Part shown: in pieces, positions 26,671 through 36,607 of the stretch
Numbering within the stretch: the first letter of the stretch is position 1
Layout: each line of letters starts with the position of its first letter
DNA from: Methylomagnum ishizawai
GTDB lineage: Bacteria; Pseudomonadota; Gammaproteobacteria; Methylococcales; Methylococcaceae
NCBI RefSeq assembly: GCF_900155475.1
Contig: NZ_FXAM01000001.1
Span: 3,482,881-3,546,880, forward strand
DNA length: 64,000 nucleotides
Direction of reading: 5' to 3'
Program-made: the position numbers and the translations under genes
Notes under the pieces: generated by a model
Database searches by the model: none
Seen by the model: only the letters and a program-made list of their open reading frames with translations
What the model was told of the DNA's origin: nothing

Positions 26671-28119
26671 ATGGCAGAACGTATCCGACGCAATCCGAAT
26701 GCCTCCAGGGACGAGCAAGTCGAAGCCCTGAAACTCCCGCCCTTTTCCGTCAACGCCGAGCAAGGCGTCCTCGGCTCCCTGCTGCTGGACCGGCTGGCCT
26801 GGGACAAGGTGGCCGATATGCTGGTCGAGGACGATTTCTACCGCCACGACCATAAGCTGATTTTCCGGGCCATGAAGATGCTGGCGGAAAAGCAAGGCCC
26901 GACCGATGTCATCACCTTGGCGGAAACCCTGGAAAGCCTGGGCTGGCTGGACGAAAGCGGCGGCTTGAGCTATCTGGCCTCGCTGGCCAAGGAAACCCCC
27001 AGCGCCGCCAATATCTCGGCCTATGCCGAGATCGTCCGGGAAAAATCCATCCTCCGGCAATTGATCGCCTCGGGCGCGGAACTGGCCGACCTCGCCTATT
27101 TCCCGCAGGGCCGCACCACCCCGGAATTGATCGAGACGGCGGAGCGCACGGTGTTCCGCATCGCCGACCAATACCGGCGGCAAGGCACCGGCTTCAAGCC
27201 GATCCGGCCCCTGGTCACCGCCGCCGTGAACCGGGTGGAAGTGCTGTTCCACAGCCAAGGCCATATGACCGGGGTACCCAGCGGCTATACCGACCTCGAT
27301 GACAAGACCTCCGGGTTCCAGCCGTCCGACCTCGTCATCGTGGCGGGCAGGCCATCGATGGGTAAGACCAGCTTCTGCATGAACATCGCCGAACACGTGG
27401 CGCTCAAGGAAAAACTGCCGGTGGCGGTGTTCAGCATGGAAATGCCCGCCGAGCAATTGGTGCTGCGCATGCTGTCCTCGCTGGCCCGCATCGACCAGAG
27501 CAAGGTCCGCACCGGCAAGATGGAACAGGACGATTGGCCGCGGCTGGGTTCCGCCATCAACATCCTGGCCGATGCCAAGTTGTTCATCGACGACACCCCG
27601 GCCATGACCCCGACCGAGGTCCGCGCCCGCTGCCGCCGCCTCGCCCGCGAGAACGGCGGCCAACTGGGCGTGGTGATCCTCGACTACCTGCAACTCATGC
27701 AATCGCCAGGCAGCGAAAGCCGGGTCAACGAGATTTCCGATATTTCCCGCTCGCTGAAAGGCATGGCGAAGGAACTCAATGTGCCGGTGATCGCGTTGTC
27801 GCAGCTCAACCGCAGCCTGGAGCAGCGGCCCAACAAGCGGCCCGTCATGTCAGATTTACGCGAATCGGGCGCAATTGAACAGGATGCGGATATCATCCTG
27901 TTCATATATAGGGACGAAGTGTATAACAACGACTCCCCGGACAAAGGCTCCGCCGAAATCATCATCGCCAAGCAGCGCAACGGTCCCATCGGCACCGTGA
28001 AGCTGACCTTCCTCGGCCAATACACCCGCTTCGAGAACCACGCCCCGACCGTGTATATCGGTGGGAACCCATCCGGCGGCGGCGGGGGCTATCCGCCCAA
28101 CGGCGGGGGGGAATTCTGA
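26671..28119 (+). CDS. dnaB: Replicative DNA helicase DnaB
   Basis: This 482-aa hexameric helicase unwinds DNA at the replication fork. The N-terminal domain (20-125) begins [15 protein letters not shown]. The RecA-like domain has Walker [12 protein letters not shown] (about 225), Walker [11 protein letters not shown] (about 330) and the [10 protein letters not shown] motif near 430. The glycine-rich tail ([12 protein letters not shown]) is a common DnaB feature. It lies 9 bp after hldE and 2 bp before alr; dnaB-alr is a conserved gammaproteobacterial order. Confidence 0.97.
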   Translation: MAERIRRNPNASRDEQVEALKLPPFSVNAEQGVLGSLLLDRLAWDKVADMLVEDDFYRHDHKLIFRAMKMLAEKQGPTDVITLAETLESLGWLDESGGLSYLASLAKETPSAANISAYAEIVREKSILRQLIASGAELADLAYFPQGRTTPELIETAERTVFRIADQYRRQGTGFKPIRPLVTAAVNRVEVLFHSQGHMTGVPSGYTDLDDKTSGFQPSDLVIVAGRPSMGKTSFCMNIAEHVALKEKLPVAVFSMEMPAEQLVLRMLSSLARIDQSKVRTGKMEQDDWPRLGSAINILADAKLFIDDTPAMTPTEVRARCRRLARENGGQLGVVILDYLQLMQSPGSESRVNEISDISRSLKGMAKELNVPVIALSQLNRSLEQRPNKRPVMSDLRESGAIEQDADIILFIYRDEVYNNDSPDKGSAEIIIAKQRNGPIGTVKLTFLGQYTRFENHAPTVYIGGNPSGGGGGYPPNGGGEF

Positions 28120-28121
28120 CC

Positions 28122-29231
28122 GTGAGCGGCTCCGCCCACGCCACCTTGAACCTCGCGGCGGTGGCCCGCAATCTGGCGCGGGTGCGCGGTTTCGCACCCG
28201 CCGCCAAGGTCATGGCGGTCATCAAGGCCGATGCCTATGGGCATGGGCTGGTCCGCATCGCCCGCAGCCTGCCCGACGCCGACGCCTTCGCCGTGGCCCG
28301 GTTGGACGAAGGCCTGGCGCTGCGGCAAGCCGGTATCGCGCAGCGCATCGCCGTGCTGCAAGGCTTCGCCAACGCACGGGAATTGGTGGCACACGCCCAG
28401 CACGGCCTGGAACCCATCATCCACGCGCCGCGCCAAATCGATCTACTGGAACAAACCCCATTGCCCGCGCCGCTGGCGGTCTGGGCCAAGCTCGATAGCG
28501 GGATGCACCGGCTGGGGCTGTTGCCGGAAGAATTCGACGCTTGCATGGCGCGGCTCCACGCCTGCCCCGCAGTGTCGAAACCCATCCCGGTCATGACCCA
28601 CCTCGCCAACGCCGACATGTTGCAAGACCCCCTGACCGAACGGCAACTCGCCGTGTTCGGGCAAGCGTTGGACGGCTTGCGGCCCGAACGCGGCATCGGC
28701 AATTCGGCGGGGCTGATGGCCTGGACGGGCACACGGGTGGAATGGGTGCGGCCCGGCATCATGCTGTACGGGGTTTCGCCCTTCCCCTACCGTACCGGCC
28801 CGGACGACGGGCTCGAACCCGTCATGACCTTCCGCACCCGGTTGATCGCCATCAAACAACTCCGGGCGGGCGACGCCGTGGGTTATGGCGGCGATTGGAT
28901 CTGCCCGCACCCGACCCGGCTCGGGGTCGCCGCCGTGGGCTATGGCGATGGCTATCCGCGCCATGCCCAGCCGGGCACGCCGGTCCTGGTACGGGGCCAA
29001 CGGGTGCCGCTGATCGGCCGGGTGTCGATGGACATGATTACCCTGGACCTGACCGATTGCCCGGCGGCCCAGGTCGAGGACGAAGTGATCCTCTGGGGCG
29101 AAGACCTGCCGGTGGAGGAAGTCGCCCGCCACGCCGCCACCATCCCCTATGACCTGCTGTGCGGCATCACCCCGCGGGTGCAACGGATTGAAATCGGGCC
29201 GCGATCCCGCGATCCAAACCCCACGACATGA
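28122..29231 (+). CDS. alr: Alanine racemase
   Basis: This 369-aa PLP enzyme converts L- to D-alanine for peptidoglycan. [12 protein letters not shown] (residues 30-41) carries the PLP-binding Lys, VGYGGDW lies in the C-terminal barrel region and [13 protein letters not shown] (about 300) is the family signature. The GTG start at 28122 is 2 bp after the dnaB stop, so translation is probably coupled. Confidence 0.96.
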   Translation: MSGSAHATLNLAAVARNLARVRGFAPAAKVMAVIKADAYGHGLVRIARSLPDADAFAVARLDEGLALRQAGIAQRIAVLQGFANARELVAHAQHGLEPIIHAPRQIDLLEQTPLPAPLAVWAKLDSGMHRLGLLPEEFDACMARLHACPAVSKPIPVMTHLANADMLQDPLTERQLAVFGQALDGLRPERGIGNSAGLMAWTGTRVEWVRPGIMLYGVSPFPYRTGPDDGLEPVMTFRTRLIAIKQLRAGDAVGYGGDWICPHPTRLGVAAVGYGDGYPRHAQPGTPVLVRGQRVPLIGRVSMDMITLDLTDCPAAQVEDEVILWGEDLPVEEVARHAATIPYDLLCGITPRVQRIEIGPRSRDPNPTT

Positions 29232-29260
29232 ACCATAAGCGAGGAAACGAGGAATCCCGT

Positions 29261-29671
29261 ATGAGCGTAGAACTGAACGAAACCCTGATCGAACACTTCC
29301 GCCGCCAGCTACAAGCGCGTTTCGACCAATTGCGGCAAGGCGTGCAGGAAGAAGTCTTGCGCAGCGACAGCGAGCATTTCACCGACGTGGCCGGGGAAGT
29401 CCACGACGAAGAAGAAGCTTCGGTGGCTTCGCTGGTGGTGGATTTGGAACTCGCCAACATCGACCGCCATGTGCATGAACTCCGGCAGGTCGAAGCCGCC
29501 TTGCTGCGGATAGGCCGGGGCGAATACGGCGCCTGCATCGATTGCGACCAGCCCATCCCGCCGGCCCGGTTGGCAGCCAACCCCACCGCCGAGCGCTGCA
29601 TCGCCTGCCAGACCGATTTCGAGCGGGCAGAGTCCCTGCGGCAACAGCCCGCCGCTTCGAGGACTTTGTAG
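29261..29671 (+). CDS. TraR/DksA-family zinc-finger regulator
   Basis: This 136-aa protein has a long N-terminal coiled coil (residues 1-85, with the acidic tip region HDEEEASVAS) and a C-terminal four-cysteine zinc finger (CIDCDQ ... CIACQ, about residues 91-118). Like DksA/YbiI it is expected to enter the RNA polymerase secondary channel. The coiled-coil tip lacks an obvious DxxDxA pair, so a DksA-like ppGpp role is uncertain. GAGG sites lie before the ATG at 29261. Confidence 0.85.
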   Translation: MSVELNETLIEHFRRQLQARFDQLRQGVQEEVLRSDSEHFTDVAGEVHDEEEASVASLVVDLELANIDRHVHELRQVEAALLRIGRGEYGACIDCDQPIPPARLAANPTAERCIACQTDFERAESLRQQPAASRTL

Positions 29672-29773
29672 GCCGACAACCCCCGCTTCCCGCCGAAGCC
29701 GTGGCCTATCCGCCGCCGCGGCTTCAGCCCTCGAATCAATCCCCATCCGCCTGGGCTATCCCATCCAAAGCCA

Positions 29774-30292
29774 CTACCGATCCAACTCGTTCAGGATTTC
29801 GGACAGCAGCCTATACGCGATGACGGGAACGACGTTGGCAGGCGGGGGTTTCCGGGGGTTGCGGTGGGCGATCCAATCCCGGTATTTCTTGACCTGCTTG
29901 GCCTGCCCAATCAAATCGGAACTCACCACCGTTTTGAAAATATCGAGTACCTCGTCGATCCGCCAGAATTCGATATCATCCTCGATCTTGGTGCGCATCC
30001 TGGCATTGACCGGGGAGGGTCTCGCGGAAAACGCCGCCCCGCTCTCGCGGCGCAGATAATCGAAAAGTTTCCGCTCGAAAACCGCCCACATCGACAGGAT
30101 GACATAATTGTCGGCGTTGGCGCGGCTTGCGTCGATCAAAGCCCTTGCTTCCTGGGCCGTCGAACCCAGGAAGTTGGTATTTTTCAAGAAGGCGATATGG
30201 CTTTGATCGATGGAGCGCTTGGCTATTTTCAAGCAATCCAAATCCACTTGGTAAGATTGCCAAATCCGGTCCAGCGCCTCACTGCCGCTCAT
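29774..30292 (-). CDS. Unrecognised protein with a HEPN-like RxxxxH motif
   Basis: I do not recognise this 172-aa protein. It is mostly helical. KKYRDWIAHRNPRKPPP near residue 140 contains R-x4-H, the catalytic motif of HEPN RNases, in a fitting position at the end of a helix. VILSMWAVFERKLFDYLRRE (about 65-84) would be the preceding long helix. The ATG at 30292 overlaps the upstream gene by 14 nt, so the two are an operon. A toxin or RNase role is inferred from the motif and the two-gene layout. Confidence 0.5.
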   Translation of the reverse strand: MSGSEALDRIWQSYQVDLDCLKIAKRSIDQSHIAFLKNTNFLGSTAQEARALIDASRANADNYVILSMWAVFERKLFDYLRRESGAAFSARPSPVNARMRTKIEDDIEFWRIDEVLDIFKTVVSSDLIGQAKQVKKYRDWIAHRNPRKPPPANVVPVIAYRLLSEILNELDR

Positions 30293-30758
30293 AATCGGCA
30301 ACCTCGGACAATAGATCGAAAAACAGTTCCTGATCGAATCTATATCCCTTGCTCAATCTGCCATCGATCCAATACCAACCGGCCTCGTCTATGCCCTTGT
30401 AGAAATATACCGTCCTTGTGCTTTCGTGCTGACCATCACTTTTGGTTATAACGGCTTTCGGACCCCCCTGCCCCAGATAAACGATGCTCGCGCTGTCATA
30501 GGCACCCTTAATATCCACCCTGCCCTCAGCCCCCAAAACCCAGGCACCAACCGGCACGATTTCGGCGATAACCCCGCCTTGCGGAGTCCGCAAAACGATT
30601 TTTTCGGCTGGATAGGTACCGCAAGCCTCTTCCGTGATGGCAATCCCGCTTCTCACCGGATCGATCTGGGCGGCACGGCTCCAAACCTCGATGTCCATGA
30701 ACAATTGCCCAACCTTGTGCAAAAACCCATCCCGCGTTTCGGCAATCCCGTTTTCCAT
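30279..30758 (-). CDS. Unrecognised protein paired with the HEPN-like gene
   Basis: This 159-aa soluble protein has no family I recognise. Residues about 55-130 look like alternating beta strands (KIVLRTPQGGVIAEIVPVGAWVLG; TRTVYFYKGIDEAGWYWIDG). The start is acidic-helical and the end is DLLSEVADYERQ. A GGGGA site precedes the ATG at 30758. Its stop lies inside the next gene, so expression is coupled. If the partner is a HEPN RNase, this could be its regulator or antitoxin; nothing in the sequence proves that. Confidence 0.5.
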   Translation of the reverse strand: MENGIAETRDGFLHKVGQLFMDIEVWSRAAQIDPVRSGIAITEEACGTYPAEKIVLRTPQGGVIAEIVPVGAWVLGAEGRVDIKGAYDSASIVYLGQGGPKAVITKSDGQHESTRTVYFYKGIDEAGWYWIDGRLSKGYRFDQELFFDLLSEVADYERQ

Positions 30759-30777
30759 AGTTTTCCCCTATTCCGGA

Positions 30778-32124
30778 TTATAAATACCGCGCAATCAACC
30801 CATGCCGCGCATCCCGCGCCGAAAGGGGAATCCTGACTTCCCAGCCACCGCCCGGCGCTTCGGCCAAGGGTGCGCCGTTTTTATCCTCCATCGCTTCCAA
30901 CACCACGTCGCGGTTGCCTTCCGGCAGGATCAATTCCAGCCGGTCGCCGACCGCGAATTTGTTTTTCACCAGCACATCGGCCTTGCCGGATTCAGCGTCG
31001 TAGCCAGTGATTTCGCCGACGAAGCGCTGTTGGTGGCTTTCGGAATAGCCGCGCAGATAGTTCTGGTGATCCTGGGTAGGGTGGCGCTGGTAGAAGCCAT
31101 CGGTATAACCGCGCTGGGCCAGATTCTCCAACACGCCAAGCAAACTGGGATCGAACGGACGCCCGGCCAAGGCGTCGTCGATGGCCCGGCGGTAGACCTG
31201 GGCGGTGCGGGCCACATAGTAATGCGATTTGGTGCGGCCTTCGATCTTGAGGCTATCGACGCCTATCGCCGCCAGCCGGTGGACATGCTCGACCGCCCGC
31301 AAATCCTTGGAATTGAGGATATAGGTGCCGTGTTCATCCTCCATCACCGGCATCAATTCGCCGGGCCGGTTTTCCTCCTCCAGGAAATACACCTCGTCGG
31401 CCAGCGGATGGCGTTCCTGTTCGCCGCAATCGGCCAAGCCGCTGTTAAGGTCGGCCAGCGATAGGCGCAAGGAGCCGGGCACGTAATCGCCCTCGGGGTT
31501 TTGCTGGGCCGGGCTGAGGTCGTATTTCCAGCGGCAGGAATTGGTACAGGTGCCCTGGTTGGGATCGCGATGATTGAAATAACCGGACAGCAAACAGCGC
31601 CCGGAATAGGCGATGCACAAAGCCCCGTGGACGAAGACTTCCAGTTCCATCTCCGGGCAGTGCTGGCGGATGTCGGCGATTTCGTCCAGCGACAATTCCC
31701 GCGACAGGATGATGCGGCTGACACCCACCGACTGCCAGAACTTCACCGCCGCGTAATTCACCGTGTTGGCCTGCACCGACAGATGGACCGGCATGTCCGG
31801 CCACGCCTCCCGCGCCAGCATGATGAGGCCGGGGTCGGCCATGATGAGGGCGTCTGGACCCATTGCGACAATCGGTGTCAGGTCTCGGACAAAGGTTTTG
31901 ACCTTGCTATTGTGCGGCAGGACGTTGGTGGCGAGATAAAAAGCCTTGCCTTGTTGATGGGCCTCGGCGATGCCCAACCCCAGGTTTTTTTCCAGGAAAT
32001 CGTTGTTGCGGACCCGGAGGCTATAGCGCGGCAACCCGGCGTAGACGGCGTCCGCGCCGTAGGCGTAGGCATAGCGCATATGCTTGAGGGTGCCCGCCGG
32101 GGACAGCAGTTCGACTTTTTGCAT
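30778..32124 (-). CDS. trhP: tRNA hydroxylation protein TrhP (U32 family)
   Basis: This 448-aa YegQ/TrhP-type U32 protein is needed for 5-hydroxyuridine formation at tRNA U34. It starts VELLSPAGTLKHMRYAYAYGADAVYAG. It carries the U32 signature ELEVFVHGALCIAYSGRCLLS (about 160-180) and the GTCTNSCRW cysteines about 20 residues later, which fit an Fe-S site. A C-terminal small beta domain follows (from about 365). It is a single gene, divergent from cysM. Confidence 0.92.
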   Translation of the reverse strand: MQKVELLSPAGTLKHMRYAYAYGADAVYAGLPRYSLRVRNNDFLEKNLGLGIAEAHQQGKAFYLATNVLPHNSKVKTFVRDLTPIVAMGPDALIMADPGLIMLAREAWPDMPVHLSVQANTVNYAAVKFWQSVGVSRIILSRELSLDEIADIRQHCPEMELEVFVHGALCIAYSGRCLLSGYFNHRDPNQGTCTNSCRWKYDLSPAQQNPEGDYVPGSLRLSLADLNSGLADCGEQERHPLADEVYFLEEENRPGELMPVMEDEHGTYILNSKDLRAVEHVHRLAAIGVDSLKIEGRTKSHYYVARTAQVYRRAIDDALAGRPFDPSLLGVLENLAQRGYTDGFYQRHPTQDHQNYLRGYSESHQQRFVGEITGYDAESGKADVLVKNKFAVGDRLELILPEGNRDVVLEAMEDKNGAPLAEAPGGGWEVRIPLSARDARHGLIARYL

Positions 32125-32201
32125 GGCACGAAAGATGAAATGGTAAGATTCGCGTCATTTTACCCCTTTGGTTGAGCAAAACGCTCAGGAATTCTCCGGC
32201 C

Positions 32202-33110
32202 ATGAACCCACAAGCCCTCCCCGATTTCCCGACCATCGAAGCCTTCGTCGGCCACACGCCCCTGGTCCGTTTGCAACGCCTGCCGGGCGACACCTCCAAT
32301 ACGATCCTCGCCAAGCTGGAAGGCAACAATCCGGCAGGTTCGGTCAAGGACCGCCCGGCCCTGAGCATGATCCAGCGGGCCGAAGACCGCGGCGACATCA
32401 AACCCGGCGACCGTTTGATCGAAGCCACCAGCGGCAACACCGGCATCGCCCTCGCCATGGCGGCGGCGATCAAGGGCTATAAGATGACCCTCATCATGCC
32501 CGACAACATGAGCGCCGAACGCCGCGCCTCGATGAAAGCCTACGGGGCCGAAATCATCCTCACCCCGGCCAAGGGCAGCATGGAAGCCGCCATCGACCTC
32601 GCCCGCGCCATGGAAGCCAAGGGCGAAGGCAAAATCCTCGACCAGTTCGCCAACCCCGATAATCCGCTGGCCCATTACACCGGCACCGGCCCAGAAATCT
32701 GGCGCGACACCCAAGGCCGTGTCACCCATTTCGTGAGTTCGATGGGCACCACCGGCACGATCATGGGCACTTCGCAATTCCTGAAGGAGATGAACCCCGC
32801 CATCCAGATCGTCGGCGTGCAGCCCGAGGGCGATTCCAAGATTCCCGGCATCCGCCGCTGGCCCCAGGAATACCTCCCCAAAATCTGCGATTTCGGCAAG
32901 ATCGACCGCATCATGGACGTGGACCAAGCGAACGCCGAGGACACCACCCGCCAACTGGCGGCGCGGGAAGGCATTTTCGCCGGGGTGTCTTCGGGCGGGG
33001 CGATTTATGCGGCTTTGCAATTGGCGCGGGAAGTCGAGAATGCGGTGATCGTGGTGATTGTCTGCGACCGGGGGGATCGGTATTTGTCCACGGGCGTGTT
33101 TCCGGAGTAA
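32202..33110 (+). CDS. cysM: Cysteine synthase B
   Basis: This 302-aa PLP enzyme makes cysteine from O-acetylserine and sulfide or thiosulfate. NNPAGSVKDRPA (residues 42-53) holds the PLP Lys, EATSGNTGIA (about 70) binds the substrate carboxylate, and SSMGTTGTIMG (about 175) binds the PLP phosphate. PEGDSKIPGIRRWP marks the CysM rather than CysK branch. ATG 32202 is used; a TTG at 32172 would add ten unconserved residues. Confidence 0.95.
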   Translation: MNPQALPDFPTIEAFVGHTPLVRLQRLPGDTSNTILAKLEGNNPAGSVKDRPALSMIQRAEDRGDIKPGDRLIEATSGNTGIALAMAAAIKGYKMTLIMPDNMSAERRASMKAYGAEIILTPAKGSMEAAIDLARAMEAKGEGKILDQFANPDNPLAHYTGTGPEIWRDTQGRVTHFVSSMGTTGTIMGTSQFLKEMNPAIQIVGVQPEGDSKIPGIRRWPQEYLPKICDFGKIDRIMDVDQANAEDTTRQLAAREGIFAGVSSGGAIYAALQLAREVENAVIVVIVCDRGDRYLSTGVFPE

Positions 33111-33118
33111 GCCAAACC

Positions 33119-34456
33119 ATGGGATATAGAGGACGCAGACCCAAACCCGTACCCAAAGGCCATTTCCCCGCCCACATCGACGCCTACACCCACGATGGCC
33201 GCGGCGTCGCCCGCATCGAGGGCAAAGCCGTGTTCATCGCGGGCGCTCTGCCCGGCGAGGACGTGGAGTTTTCCTACACCGAAATCCACCGCGACTACGC
33301 CGAGGGCAAGGTCGAAACCGTGCAGGTGGCCGCGCCCAACCGGGTCGAACCCGGCTGCCCGCATTACCATCTGTGCGGCGGATGCAGCCTGCAACACCTG
33401 GCGGAAGAATCCCAGATCGAGGAAAAGGAAAAGCTCCTGGTCGAGCAACTGCGCCGCATCGGCAAGCTGGACGAAGTGCCCTTATGGGAACCCTTGCGCG
33501 GTCCCTTGTGGGGCTACCGACGCAAGGCCCGGCTCAGCGTGAAGAATGTACCCGCCAAGGGCCGGGTGTTGGTGGGTTTCCGCGAGCGCGGCGGCAATTA
33601 CATCGCCAATATCGACGCCTGCCCGATCCTGCCCCCGGCCATCGGCGAACGGCTGCACGACATGTCGGAAGTCATCGGCAAACTCACGCTCAAGGCCCGC
33701 CTGCCGCAGATTGAAATTTCCATGGGCGACGACCGCGCCGCCCTGGTGTTCCGGGTGCTGGAAGACCCGACGGCGGAGGATTTGGAACACCTGAAAGCCT
33801 TCGGCCAGCGCAGCGGCTTCGATATCTGGCTGCAACGCCACGGCCCCGATTCCATGGCCCCGCTCTATCCCGAACAGCCCGCCCCGCTCCGCTACGCCCT
33901 GCCGGATTGGAACCTCGAATTCCAGTTCATGCCCACCGAATTCACCCAGGTCAACGGCGAGATCAACCGCCAAATGGTGAACCGCGCCCTCGCGGCCCTG
34001 GACCCGCAGCCGGACGACAGCGTGCTGGACCTGTTCTGCGGCCTGGGCAATTTCACCTTGGCGCTGGCGCGGAAGGCCGGGCGCGTGGTCGGGGTCGAAG
34101 GTGGCTGGAGCTTGGTCGAACGCGCCCGCCACAACGCCGCCCACAACGCCATCACCAACGCCGAATTCCACATCGCCGACCTCGGCCAAAACCTCGACGC
34201 CGAACCCTGGATCAAACAACGCTACGACAAGGTGTTGCTCGATCCTTCACGCGGCGGGGCCGAGGAGGTTTTGGCCTACGCGCCGCATTGGCAAGCCTCG
34301 CGCATCGTCTATGTGTCCTGCAATCCCTCGACCCTGGCCCGCGACGCCGGGATTCTGGTCCATCAGCATGGTTATCGGCTGGTCCAAGCCGGGGTGATGG
34401 ACATGTTCCCGCAGACGGCGCATGTGGAATCCATCGCGTGGTTCGAACATGACTGA
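33119..34456 (+). CDS. rlmD: 23S rRNA (uracil-1939-C5)-methyltransferase RlmD
   Basis: This 445-aa protein has a TRAM domain (12-70), an iron-sulfur site CPHYHLCGGC (about 80-89) with a fourth Cys in DACPIL, and a C-terminal methyltransferase with VLDLFCGLGNFTLALA (about 302), DPSRGG and the catalytic VSCNPSTLARD (about 400). It methylates U1939 of 23S rRNA using SAM. The 3' end overlaps the L,D-transpeptidase gene by 8 nt. Confidence 0.95.
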   Translation: MGYRGRRPKPVPKGHFPAHIDAYTHDGRGVARIEGKAVFIAGALPGEDVEFSYTEIHRDYAEGKVETVQVAAPNRVEPGCPHYHLCGGCSLQHLAEESQIEEKEKLLVEQLRRIGKLDEVPLWEPLRGPLWGYRRKARLSVKNVPAKGRVLVGFRERGGNYIANIDACPILPPAIGERLHDMSEVIGKLTLKARLPQIEISMGDDRAALVFRVLEDPTAEDLEHLKAFGQRSGFDIWLQRHGPDSMAPLYPEQPAPLRYALPDWNLEFQFMPTEFTQVNGEINRQMVNRALAALDPQPDDSVLDLFCGLGNFTLALARKAGRVVGVEGGWSLVERARHNAAHNAITNAEFHIADLGQNLDAEPWIKQRYDKVLLDPSRGGAEEVLAYAPHWQASRIVYVSCNPSTLARDAGILVHQHGYRLVQAGVMDMFPQTAHVESIAWFEHD

Positions 34457-34946
34457 AGCACCCCAGGTTTACCTCCGCGTCAGCCTCCCCCGCCAGGCAA
34501 TGGACTGGATCGAGGCGGGCCGCGTGGTCCACACCTGGCCCGTCTCCACCGCCAAGAACGGCCCTGGCGAACTGCGGGGCAGCGAATGCACCCCACGCGG
34601 CTGGCACCGCATCCGCGCCAAGATCGGCGCGGGGCAACCGCTGGGCGCGGTGTTCAAGGCCCGCCGCCCCACCGGCGAAATCTACGGCGACGAACTGGAA
34701 ACCCGGTTTCCGGGCCGCGATTGGATCCTGACCCGCATCCTGTGGCTGGGCGGACTCGAACCCGGCTTCAACCGTTATGGCGCGGTGGACACCACTTGGC
34801 GTTATATCTACATCCACGGCAGTCCCGACCAGGGCGTCAGCGGCAGCCCGGCTTCCCATGGCTGCGTGCGAATGAAAAGCGCCGATATCGTGGACTTGTT
34901 CGGGCGGGTACCGGTGGGGATGCGGGTGTTGATCGAAGCCATATAA
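34449..34946 (+). CDS. L,D-transpeptidase (YkuD) family protein without signal peptide
   Basis: This 165-aa protein is essentially one YkuD domain: IYIHGSPDQGVSGSPASHGC (about 118-137) followed by VRM gives the H-x(16)-SHGCVR catalytic motif with the nucleophile Cys. YkuD enzymes form 3-3 peptidoglycan crosslinks or attach proteins to peptidoglycan. Unusually there is no signal peptide or membrane segment; the start MTEAPQVYLRVSLPRQ goes straight into the domain. A compact class of cytosolic-looking homologues exists and its role is unclear. Confidence 0.85.
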   Translation: MTEAPQVYLRVSLPRQAMDWIEAGRVVHTWPVSTAKNGPGELRGSECTPRGWHRIRAKIGAGQPLGAVFKARRPTGEIYGDELETRFPGRDWILTRILWLGGLEPGFNRYGAVDTTWRYIYIHGSPDQGVSGSPASHGCVRMKSADIVDLFGRVPVGMRVLIEAI

Positions 34947-34954
34947 TCCTGGCA

Positions 34955-34972
34955 TCCAAAGCGAGCTTTGGA
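34955..34972. repeat. Short palindrome, TCCAAAGC / GCTTTGGA
   Basis: A perfect 8-bp stem with a 2-nt loop lies 9 bp after the L,D-transpeptidase stop. It may act as a hairpin terminator, although no T run follows. It shares the CCAAAGC/GCTTTGG core with the repeat at 15760-15804. Confidence 0.45.
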
Positions 34973-35044
34973 CTCCAAACCATCGCGCTCCATCCAACCT
35001 ACGCCGCTATCATCGCCCTTTTCCACCCTCGGAGTCCCCAAACC

Positions 35045-36523
35045 TTGCCGCTGACCGAAGAACAAGCCGCCGTGATCGCGGCGGACGCCCCCATCCTCAA
35101 GGTCAACGCCGTGGCCGGCAGCGGCAAGACCACCACCCTCCTCGAATTCGCCGCCGAACGGCCCCATGCCCGCATCCTCTATCTGGCCTATAACCGCGCC
35201 GTCGCCGACGAAGTCCGGTCCAAGGCCCACGGGCGCGGGCTTTCCCATATGACGGTCAAGACCCTCCACGGCCTCGCCTACCAGTACGTCCAAGGCTATA
35301 GCTACCAACTGGAAAGCGAACTCAACGAATGGCGCTTGCTGGAACAATACGTGCCGCCCGCCGAGCGCCAAGGCGAGGACGCCCTGATCTACGCCTGGCT
35401 CATCAAGGACTTGACCAACTATTACCTCAATGCCGCCTGGGTGAAACTCGACGACGGCCTGCTCGACGCCTACCGCGAGGCCACCGCGCCCACCGCCCCG
35501 GTGCGGGTCTTGCTGGCGATGTGCGGGAGCGAACTCCTGGCCGTGGTGCGGAACCTCCTGTCCGATATGCGGCAGCGGCGGATTCCGGCCCTGCACGATT
35601 TCTATTTGAAGCTGTTCCAGTTCGCCAAGGTCAAGCTGCCCTTCGATATCATCCTGGTGGACGAGGCCCAGGACACTTCCGGCGTGATGCTCAGCATCAT
35701 CCAGCGCCAGGACCACGCCCAGCGGGTGTTCGTCGGCGATGGCTTCCAGCAAATCTACGCCTTCCGCCACGCGGTGAATTCCCTGGAACGGATCGACGGT
35801 CAGAGCTATCCGCTAAGCCAGACCTTCCGCTTCGGCGACAAACTGGCCCAACATCTGGCCGAACAGATCAACGCCGCCTACCGCATCCTGGGCGAACCCC
35901 ACCGCCTGCACATGCGCGGCACCGCCGCCGAAACCCACTTCAAGCCGCGTCCCGACCTGGCGCGCAAACGGTCGGTGGCGGTGATTTGCCGCAGCAACCT
36001 GGCGCTGTTCGAGGCGGCGCTGGAACGCTTGGAAAAAGGCGCGAAATCGATGTATTTCGAGGGCGGCTACGGCGGCTACAACTTCATGAACAGCCGGGTG
36101 GTGTCCTTGCTCAACCTGAAGCTGGGCAAGCGCCAGAAGATCGAAGACCCCTTGATCCGCAAGTTCGCCAGCTTCGAGGATGTGCGGCGCTTCGCCAAGG
36201 ACACCCAGAACGCGGCGCTCGCCACCCTGATCGATCTGGTGGGGCGCTATGGCACCAAGCTGTACGAGTTCGACCGCGATATCAAGGCCCGGCTGGTGGA
36301 CAAGCCCCAGGCGGCGGCGCTGTTCGCCACCACCCACAAGGCCAAGGGCCAGGAATACGATTGGGTGGCGATGGGCGAGGACGGTTTCGCCACCCGCAAG
36401 GAATTGGAGAAATTGATGGACATGGCGGAGGAGTTCAATCCGGCCAAGCTCCGGGAGGAGATCAATGTCTATTACGTGGCGGCGACGCGGGCGCGGAAGG
36501 GTATCCGGCTGGCTCCGTTCTGA
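35045..36523 (+). CDS. UvrD/FBH1-like superfamily 1 helicase
   Basis: This 492-aa protein has helicase motifs in order: Q-like LTEEQAAVI (3-11), Walker A VNAVAGSGKTTTL (about 21), motif Ia YLAYNRAVADE, Walker B IILVDEAQDT (about 203), motif III VFVGDGFQQIYAFR, motif V TTHKAKGQEYD (about 430) and motif VI YVAATRARKG. It lacks the large 1B/2B inserts of UvrD and Rep and resembles bacterial relatives of the eukaryotic F-box helicase FBH1. The start is taken as TTG 35045, just before conserved sequence. A role in recombination control is inferred from the family. Confidence 0.85.
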   Translation: MPLTEEQAAVIAADAPILKVNAVAGSGKTTTLLEFAAERPHARILYLAYNRAVADEVRSKAHGRGLSHMTVKTLHGLAYQYVQGYSYQLESELNEWRLLEQYVPPAERQGEDALIYAWLIKDLTNYYLNAAWVKLDDGLLDAYREATAPTAPVRVLLAMCGSELLAVVRNLLSDMRQRRIPALHDFYLKLFQFAKVKLPFDIILVDEAQDTSGVMLSIIQRQDHAQRVFVGDGFQQIYAFRHAVNSLERIDGQSYPLSQTFRFGDKLAQHLAEQINAAYRILGEPHRLHMRGTAAETHFKPRPDLARKRSVAVICRSNLALFEAALERLEKGAKSMYFEGGYGGYNFMNSRVVSLLNLKLGKRQKIEDPLIRKFASFEDVRRFAKDTQNAALATLIDLVGRYGTKLYEFDRDIKARLVDKPQAAALFATTHKAKGQEYDWVAMGEDGFATRKELEKLMDMAEEFNPAKLREEINVYYVAATRARKGIRLAPF

Positions 36524-36607
36524 CCGTTTCCAGGAGTGCAAACTTCAGTTTGCATAGACCGCCCCGCGCAAGCTGAAACTCACACTCCAGTTATCAGGGA
36601 ATCCGGG

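Noticed and set aside
34586-36523. Longer start of the FBH1-like helicase
   Set aside because: Codons before 35045 lie in the L,D-transpeptidase gene in another frame and in a repeat; helicase homology begins at 35045.
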